From positions 1 to 17,921 of the forward strand of contig CAZMXI010000103.1 in NCBI GenBank assembly GCA_964570205.1: a DNA stretch of 17,921 nt. Direction: 5' to 3'. The notes beneath the pieces are model-generated. The model was given only the letters and a program-made list of their open reading frames with translations. It did not search any database and was not told the DNA's origin. The first letter of the stretch is position 1. The number at the start of each line of letters is the position of its first letter. A program made the translations under genes and the position numbers. Source of the stretch: CAZMXI01 sp964570205. Lineage in GTDB: Bacteria; Planctomycetota; Phycisphaerae; Tepidisphaerales; Tepidisphaeraceae. Shown piece after piece: positions 13,634 through 17,921 of the stretch.

Positions 13634-15094
13634 ATGCGATTCATCGCGATCTTCATCGTGTTCCTGTTGGTCCGCATCGCTGTCGCAGCCGAACCCACTG
13701 TCGATCTCCACGCCGACCTCTTGCGCGACAAGATCCGCGGCGGTCTGCTCGGCCAGATGCTTGGCAACCTCAACGGCCTGCCCCACGAAATGGAATACAT
13801 CGACCAGCCGGGCGATGTGCGCACCTACACCCCCGGCCTCCCCCAGGGGGCCTGGACGGATGATGACACCGATTTCGAATGGGTCTACATCGTTGCCATG
13901 CAGCGCGAGAACCGCATCCTGCTCTCGCCCCGGCAAATCTCCCAGCTCTGGCAGCAGCGGATCAACCGCGGCAACTGGTGCTCAAACCGCTACGCCCGGC
14001 ACATGATGGACCTCGGCATCGAGCCGCCGCTCACCGGCCGCCTGGCACTCAACCCCTGGGCCGAGTTCAACATCTCCGGCCAGTTCCTCTGCGAGACCTT
14101 CGCCCTGATCGCTCCCGCGATGCCGCAGACCGCCTCGCGCATCGGCCTGAATTACACGCAGGTTGCGATCGACTACGAGCCGGCGCAGACCACACAACTG
14201 TTCTGCACGATGATCGCCACCGCTTTTGTCCAGGATGACCTGGAACGGGTTCTCGATGCGGGCGTGGCGGCCGTCGATCCACAGAGCAAGGTCCGGCAGA
14301 TCGTCGCCGATGTGCGGCAGTGGCATCGCCAGCGCCCGGATGACTGGCGGGCGACCCGCAAGCTGCTCAAAGACAAATACACCCAGGCCAACGGCGGCAT
14401 GCGCGACAAGAACGGCTTCGAACTGATGACCGGCGCCACCATCGCCGCCCTCCTGTACGGCCAGAAGGACCCCGCTCAAACCCTCCGCCTGGCCTTCAAC
14501 TTTGGCTGGGATGCTGACAACTCGGCCGCCACCGCCGGAACGATCGTCGGCGTCATGCGCGGCTACCGCTGGATGCTCGCCCAGGGCTGGCCGATCGTCG
14601 ATCGCTACAAGAACACCACCCGCGACAACATGCCCACCGACGAAACCATCACCAGCTTCGCCGACCGTCTGGTGGACCTGGCCGAGAAGGTCATCATCGA
14701 GCAGGGGGGTGAACGAGTGCTCGCCAATGCCGGCCCGGTCTGCCGAATCGCCATCCAGAAGCCGGCCAATGTGCAGCGGCTGGCAACGCATGCGGAGCAA
14801 GTCGTCCAGATGGCCCAATCGCTGCGGGCGGACATCGAATCGGGGATCCTCCGGCCCAAGGACGACCAACACCGCGCCCGCGCGGCATACCTGGCCATCT
14901 GCCTCGACATGGCCGGAGACATGCAGAAGGCGCACGCGGATGAGTGGAGAATGGCCGTCGAATCGCTCATCGGGCACTGGAAGGTGGTCCAGAACATCTA
15001 CTTCGCACCCGACACACCAACCGCCAAGGCATTGAAGACCCGTGCTACCGCGGCCGGGTTGAAGAAGCCCGAGAAGGAGCGACAGCCGTGGTAA
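13634..15094 (+). CDS. Exported ADP-ribosylglycohydrolase family protein
   Basis: This 486-residue protein has the ADP-ribosylglycohydrolase (ARH/DraG) fold, which normally removes ADP-ribose from proteins using two Mg2+ ions. The frame is open back to 13022, but that part is antisense to another gene; ATG 13634 has GGAGG five bases upstream and starts a signal peptide (MRFIAIFIVFLLVRIAVAA). The fold begins DLLRDKIRGGLLGQMLGN. The metal site is seen as TDDDTD (T75-D80) and GWDADNSAATAG (D293, D295), matching the GxDxDxxA motif. It is longer than classical members (~300 residues) by a C-terminal helical part of about 120 residues. An exported member is unlikely to act on cytoplasmic ADP-ribosylated proteins, and planctomycetes carry such proteins near sugar genes, so a glycoside substrate is possible but unproven. 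Confidence 0.85.
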   Translation: MRFIAIFIVFLLVRIAVAAEPTVDLHADLLRDKIRGGLLGQMLGNLNGLPHEMEYIDQPGDVRTYTPGLPQGAWTDDDTDFEWVYIVAMQRENRILLSPRQISQLWQQRINRGNWCSNRYARHMMDLGIEPPLTGRLALNPWAEFNISGQFLCETFALIAPAMPQTASRIGLNYTQVAIDYEPAQTTQLFCTMIATAFVQDDLERVLDAGVAAVDPQSKVRQIVADVRQWHRQRPDDWRATRKLLKDKYTQANGGMRDKNGFELMTGATIAALLYGQKDPAQTLRLAFNFGWDADNSAATAGTIVGVMRGYRWMLAQGWPIVDRYKNTTRDNMPTDETITSFADRLVDLAEKVIIEQGGERVLANAGPVCRIAIQKPANVQRLATHAEQVVQMAQSLRADIESGILRPKDDQHRARAAYLAICLDMAGDMQKAHADEWRMAVESLIGHWKVVQNIYFAPDTPTAKALKTRATAAGLKKPEKERQPW

Positions 15095-15222
15095 GCCGCG
15101 GCATGTTCGGCACGGTAATTCCGCCCTTTTTTGGGCCCCTTTCTCTTGCTGGTTGGGCTCTGTCTTGCCAGAAGAACCTGATCTTCGTGCCAATCAGCGA
15201 TTCCGCATTGGTCGCGTCCTGC
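15095..15222. other. Convergent intergenic region with a weak hairpin
   Basis: This 128-base gap lies between the ends of two converging genes. GCCC-TTTTTT-GGGC at 15123-15136 could form a four-pair stem flanked by C- and T-rich sequence, which might act as a weak two-way terminator. The stem is short and the loop T-rich, so this is tentative. Confidence 0.3.
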
Positions 15223-15774
15223 TCATGCCTGCTTGAGCAGCCACAGGAACTCCGTATTGCCCTTCGCGCCCTTGATCGGGCTGGCCATGGTTCGTACCAC
15301 CTCGAACCCGCACCTGGCGATGTCCATCCGGACCGTCTCCAGCACCTCATCGAGCTTCTCCGCCAGCAGGATGCCCTTGCGCAACAGTGCTGACCGCGCT
15401 TCGTAGTGCGGCTTGATGAGGCTGATCACAGTTCCCCCGGCCGCCAGCATCCGCCCGGCCGCCGGCAGGATGTGCTTCTGCTTCGTCCACGCCACGTCGA
15501 TGCTGATAAACGACACCGGCTCGGGCAGCGTTGCGTGCATGGCGTTGGTGCGTTCCATGACGACCACGCGAGCATCCTTGCGCAACTTCCAATCGAGCGC
15601 GCCGTACCCTGTGTCGATCGCGTAGACCCTGGCCGCCCCGCGCTGAAGGAGGCAATCGACGAATCCGCCCGTATTCGAGCCCAGATCGGCGCAAATTACC
15701 CCCGACACATCGAGCCCTAAGGTGGCAAGGGCGTATTCGAGCTTCTGGCCAGCTCGGGAAACGAAATCGGGCAT
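15223..15774 (-). CDS. TlyA/FtsJ-like RNA methyltransferase lacking the S4 domain
   Basis: This 183-residue protein resembles the methyltransferase half of the TlyA (haemolysin A-like) family, which 2'-O-methylates rRNA using SAM. It opens MPDFVSRAGQKLEYAL, the segment that in TlyA follows the S4 RNA-binding domain. The SAM motif is DLGSNTGGF (30-38). The K-D-K-E tetrad of FtsJ-type 2'-O-methyltransferases is complete: K11, D93 in FISIDVAW, K121 in LIKPHYE and E175 in NTEFLWLL. Typical TlyA proteins have about 270 residues, so the N-terminal S4 domain (~60-80 residues) is absent. No upstream in-frame sequence could supply it, because the GT4 gene ends six bases before the start. It is probably co-transcribed with that gene. 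The rRNA target is inferred from the family. Confidence 0.83.
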   Translation of the reverse strand: MPDFVSRAGQKLEYALATLGLDVSGVICADLGSNTGGFVDCLLQRGAARVYAIDTGYGALDWKLRKDARVVVMERTNAMHATLPEPVSFISIDVAWTKQKHILPAAGRMLAAGGTVISLIKPHYEARSALLRKGILLAEKLDEVLETVRMDIARCGFEVVRTMASPIKGAKGNTEFLWLLKQA

Positions 15775-15780
15775 ATGGTC

Positions 15781-16863
15781 TCATCCTATGTCCGGATACA
15801 ACACGTTGAGATATTGCGGCAGGATGGCATCCCATGTGAACCGCCCCAGAACATCCTGGCGGGCGTTGTGGACGAGGGCCTGGCGCAGCGGGCCATTGAC
15901 GACCAACCGGCGGATCGCCTCGGCCAGCTCCCCTGGCGCGGCGGGCGGAACCAGCAGGCCAGTTTCGTCCGCCCTAACTACATCGCGAATGCCCTCGACG
16001 TTCGTGGCGACCACCGGCACGCCGGCCGCCATGGCCTCGATCAACACCAGGCCGAAGCCTTCCGCCGACGAAGGCAGAACCAGCAGGCCGATCTGTTGAA
16101 GTGCATCCTGGGGCCGCGCGATCGGGCCGCGCAGCTCGACCAGCGGCTCAATGTGCAGGCGATGGATCATCGCCTGGATGGCTCTTTCCTCCGGACCATA
16201 GCCGAAGATTGAGAGCCTGACGAGGCCGCCGAGCAGCCGGACGGCTTCCACCAAGTCAGGAACGCGTTTGACCGGCTCAAGGCGGCCGATGAATCCAATG
16301 GGGTAGGGCCGGGGGTTGGCCTGGGCGATTGGCGACGCGGGAAAATGCGCCGGCTCGATGGCGTTGGGGACGATGACGATCTGCTGCCGCGGGATGCTCG
16401 ACCACCGCGTCAGGGCCTCGGCGACGGAGGCTGATGGCGCGATCATTCGCTTGGCGGCTTGGTGGATGATGCTCTGGAGCCGCCAGTGCCAGTTTGGGTT
16501 GGGCATGCTGGATTGAATGGCCTGGAAGAACCGCACATCGCGGCAGAAGGGCGAGGCGGCGGCGGCGATTGCGTTGGCGTGGATCAGGAAGCTGAAGACG
16601 GTATCGAACCGGCCGCGGCGAATCAGGCGGACGAGGCGGGGGAGTACAAAGAAGTCGGTGATGCGTTTCGCGCCAAGGGCCGTTACGGGAATGCCGGCAT
16701 GGGTCAGTTGATCGGCGGTGGGACCCCATTGGGACAGGCAAGCGACACTTACCTGCACACCGGCTTGGCGAAGGCGCAGCGACAGCTCTCGCACGACGGT
16801 GGGGGTGCCGCCGATCAGCAGGTCGGTGGTGAGCAGCAGGATTCGCCGTTGCCCGGTGGACAC
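15781..16863 (-). CDS. GT4-family glycosyltransferase
   Basis: This 360-residue cytoplasmic or membrane-associated retaining glycosyltransferase (GT-B fold, family GT4) would transfer a sugar from a nucleotide donor during surface glycan assembly. The N-terminal Rossmann half begins RILLLTTDLLIGGTPTVVREL, the usual glycine-rich acceptor-side loop. The C-terminal half starts near residue 186, with FIGRLEPVKR (191-200) as the donor-domain lead strand. The E-x7-E signature is E268 to E276 in EGFGLVLIE, followed by AMAAGVPVVAT and the GLLVPP motif. Its length is typical. The start is a GTG with no clear Shine-Dalgarno; TATCGT on the same strand lies eight bases upstream, so a leaderless start is possible. 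The TlyA-like gene follows after six bases. The donor and acceptor sugars cannot be told. Confidence 0.88.
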   Translation of the reverse strand: MSTGQRRILLLTTDLLIGGTPTVVRELSLRLRQAGVQVSVACLSQWGPTADQLTHAGIPVTALGAKRITDFFVLPRLVRLIRRGRFDTVFSFLIHANAIAAAASPFCRDVRFFQAIQSSMPNPNWHWRLQSIIHQAAKRMIAPSASVAEALTRWSSIPRQQIVIVPNAIEPAHFPASPIAQANPRPYPIGFIGRLEPVKRVPDLVEAVRLLGGLVRLSIFGYGPEERAIQAMIHRLHIEPLVELRGPIARPQDALQQIGLLVLPSSAEGFGLVLIEAMAAGVPVVATNVEGIRDVVRADETGLLVPPAAPGELAEAIRRLVVNGPLRQALVHNARQDVLGRFTWDAILPQYLNVLYPDIG

Positions 16864-16944
16864 GTCGGCACACGATAAGCGGCGGGCGGTCGGGCGGCAA
16901 TGGCGGGCACGGGCGATGGGCTTTCAGGCGTGGGAACTCGGGTC

Positions 16945-16950
16945 TATACT
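16945..16950 (+). promoter_or_regulatory. TATACT box 9 bases before ATG 16960 (leaderless start)
   Basis: TATACT followed by G, nine bases from the start codon, with CTTTCA 18 bases upstream as a weak -35. There is no Shine-Dalgarno between box and ATG, so the message is probably leaderless. Confidence 0.55.
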
Positions 16951-16959
16951 GAGACACCT

Positions 16960-17403
16960 ATGAAGCTTATTGTGCTGATGGCCGGCGTGGTGGTGATCGT
17001 GGGGTCGGGTTGCGCACAGCGGACGCTGGACATTTCCAGCGAGCCATCGGGGGCGCTGGTCTACCTGAACGGCGAGGAGGTCGGCCGCACGCCGATGCGG
17101 GTGGATATCGACGACTATGGTGACTATGACGTGGTGCTGCGCAAAGAGGGATACCAGACCCTCAAGACCCACCAGCGACTGAAGACGCCGCTGCATATGC
17201 TGCCGCCTTTCGATCTGGTTTCGGAGATGCTCGGGGTGCGGGACAAGCGGGCGTGGACGTTCACGATGGCAGCTCAGGAAGCGCAGGCGGCCGACGCGGA
17301 AGAACTCGTGGCCAGGGGCATTCTCATCCAGGGGGAGCTGCGTTCGAGCCAGTACACCCGGCCGCCGACGACGTTTCCGACGACACGGCCGGCCGAGAGG
17401 TGA
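16960..17403 (+). CDS. PEGA-domain lipoprotein
   Basis: This 147-residue protein has a lipoprotein-like signal (MKLIVLMAGVVVIVGSGCAQ) with C18 as the likely lipidated residue; the -3 position is Gly rather than Leu, so the lipobox is imperfect. Residues about 20-65 match a PEGA domain, a small surface beta-sandwich (LDISSEPSGALVYLNGEEVGRTPM, then YDVVLRKEGYQ). A second half (LKTPLHMLPPFDLVSEMLGVRDK) and a Thr/Pro/Arg tail (TRPPTTFPTTRPAER) follow. PEGA proteins are common cell-envelope proteins of unclear function. The upstream ATG at 16900 is rejected because it precedes the TATACT box. The dCMP deaminase gene follows after 44 bases, with its own promoter-like box and ribosome binding site. 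Confidence 0.8.
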   Translation: MKLIVLMAGVVVIVGSGCAQRTLDISSEPSGALVYLNGEEVGRTPMRVDIDDYGDYDVVLRKEGYQTLKTHQRLKTPLHMLPPFDLVSEMLGVRDKRAWTFTMAAQEAQAADAEELVARGILIQGELRSSQYTRPPTTFPTTRPAER

Positions 17404-17415
17404 ACGGGCCGTGGG

Positions 17416-17421
17416 TATGCT
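17416..17421 (+). promoter_or_regulatory. TATGCT -10-like box before the dCMP deaminase gene
   Basis: TATGCT followed by G lies 26 bases before ATG 17448, with an AGGAG ribosome binding site at 17433-17437 in between. The layout repeats that of the ADP-ribosylglycohydrolase gene. No -35 is evident. Confidence 0.4.
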
Positions 17422-17447
17422 GAGGAAGGGAAGAGGAGCACCAGACT

Positions 17448-17921
17448 ATGGCGGATTTGTTGCAGGCCCGGGTTTCGGAGGATCAGTATTACCTGAATAT
17501 CGCTCGGGAGGTGGCGCAGCGAAGCACCTGCCTGCGGCGGAAGTTCGGGGCGGTAATCGTCAAGTCGAAGCAGATTGTCTCGACGGGGTATTGCGGCGCG
17601 CCGCGGGGAACAGTGAATTGTTCGGACGTGGGGTTCTGCCTGCGCAACGAGCTGGGGGCAAAGAAGGGAGAGCACTACGAGTGGTGCCGGTCAGTGCATG
17701 GGGAGGCGAACGCGATCATCCACGCGTCGCGGTTCGACATGATCGGGGCGACGCTCTACCTGGTGGGAATCGAGACGCAGACGGGGCAGATCGTGGTGGA
17801 TGCCGAGCCGTGCCGGATGTGCAAGCGGATGATCATCAACGCGGGGATCGAGTGGGTGGTGATCCAGGCGGGCGAGGTGGTGCGACGGGTGACGGTGCAG
17901 GAGTGGATCGACAACAATTTG
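17448..17921 (+). CDS. dCMP deaminase (ComEB-like), 3' partial
   Basis: The frame from ATG 17448 is open to the window end and gives 158 residues. It matches the deoxycytidylate deaminase family, which turns dCMP into dUMP for dTTP synthesis in the cytosol. It opens with a helix (QYYLNIAREVAQRSTCLRRKFGAVIV), followed by STGYCGAPRG. The zinc site is complete: H84 and E86 in HGEANAI, and C122 and C125 in PCRMC. TLYLVGIE and IEWVVI are the core strands. An additional Cys set (C49, C58, C64, C80) may form a second, structural zinc site of the kind reported for some members. The start is supported by AGGAG ten bases upstream. Family members have about 150-180 residues, so only a few may be missing. 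Confidence 0.88.
   Translation, partial: MADLLQARVSEDQYYLNIAREVAQRSTCLRRKFGAVIVKSKQIVSTGYCGAPRGTVNCSDVGFCLRNELGAKKGEHYEWCRSVHGEANAIIHASRFDMIGATLYLVGIETQTGQIVVDAEPCRMCKRMIINAGIEWVVIQAGEVVRRVTVQEWIDNNL

Noticed and set aside
15123..15136. GCCC-TTTTTT-GGGC as a strong terminator
   Set aside because: The stem has only four pairs and the T-run is in the loop rather than after the stem; kept only as a weak possibility.

Overview
The window is high-GC bacterial DNA that looks planctomycete, most likely from a Phycisphaerae-like soil or biofilm lineage. The reasons are the zinc-ribbon membrane protein with a CxxCGYDLRG...CPECG start, the large membrane-anchored protein of a type planctomycetes carry in many copies, the many secreted glycoside hydrolases with spliced-in beta-sandwich modules, and the lack of tight operons. 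No rRNA, tRNA, CRISPR array, transposase, phage gene or known defence system was found. The lineage assignment is an inference from protein style, not from a marker gene.

Region 1 (1-10294, all + strand) is a five-gene polysaccharide-degradation cassette: a GH51 alpha-L-arabinofuranosidase (5' end outside the window), a GH43 arabinanase-like enzyme with a ricin-type lectin tail split by a Gly-rich insert, a small secreted beta-sandwich protein, a secreted right-handed beta-helix protein with an inserted carbohydrate-binding-like module, and a Tat-exported GH116-type enzyme with an embedded beta-sandwich module. All four genes whose start is visible encode export signals. The set suggests extracytoplasmic attack on an arabinose-rich plant polysaccharide such as arabinan, arabinogalactan or rhamnogalacturonan side chains. 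No transporter, SusC/D pair or regulator lies in the window.

Region 2 (10295-12088, + strand) has a 314-base non-coding stretch with a TATAAT box and hairpins, an RmlC-like sugar-nucleotide epimerase, and a zinc-ribbon multi-pass membrane protein that looks leaderless. Region 3 (11990-15094) has a minus-strand membrane-anchored planctomycete protein that overlaps the membrane gene tail to tail by 99 bases, then on the plus strand a secreted ADP-ribosylglycohydrolase-family protein. Region 4 (15223-16863, minus strand) is a two-gene unit: a GT4 glycosyltransferase followed six bases later by a TlyA/FtsJ-like RNA methyltransferase lacking the usual S4 domain. Region 5 (16960-17921, + strand) has a PEGA-domain lipoprotein and a dCMP deaminase cut by the window end.

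The most unusual signals are the embedded modules in the GH43, beta-helix and GH116 proteins, the stand-alone beta-sandwich protein in the cassette, a recurrent TAYAMTG-like -10 box that in two cases sits only 8-9 bases before a start codon (leaderless transcription), the antiparallel gene overlap, and the exported ADP-ribosylglycohydrolase.
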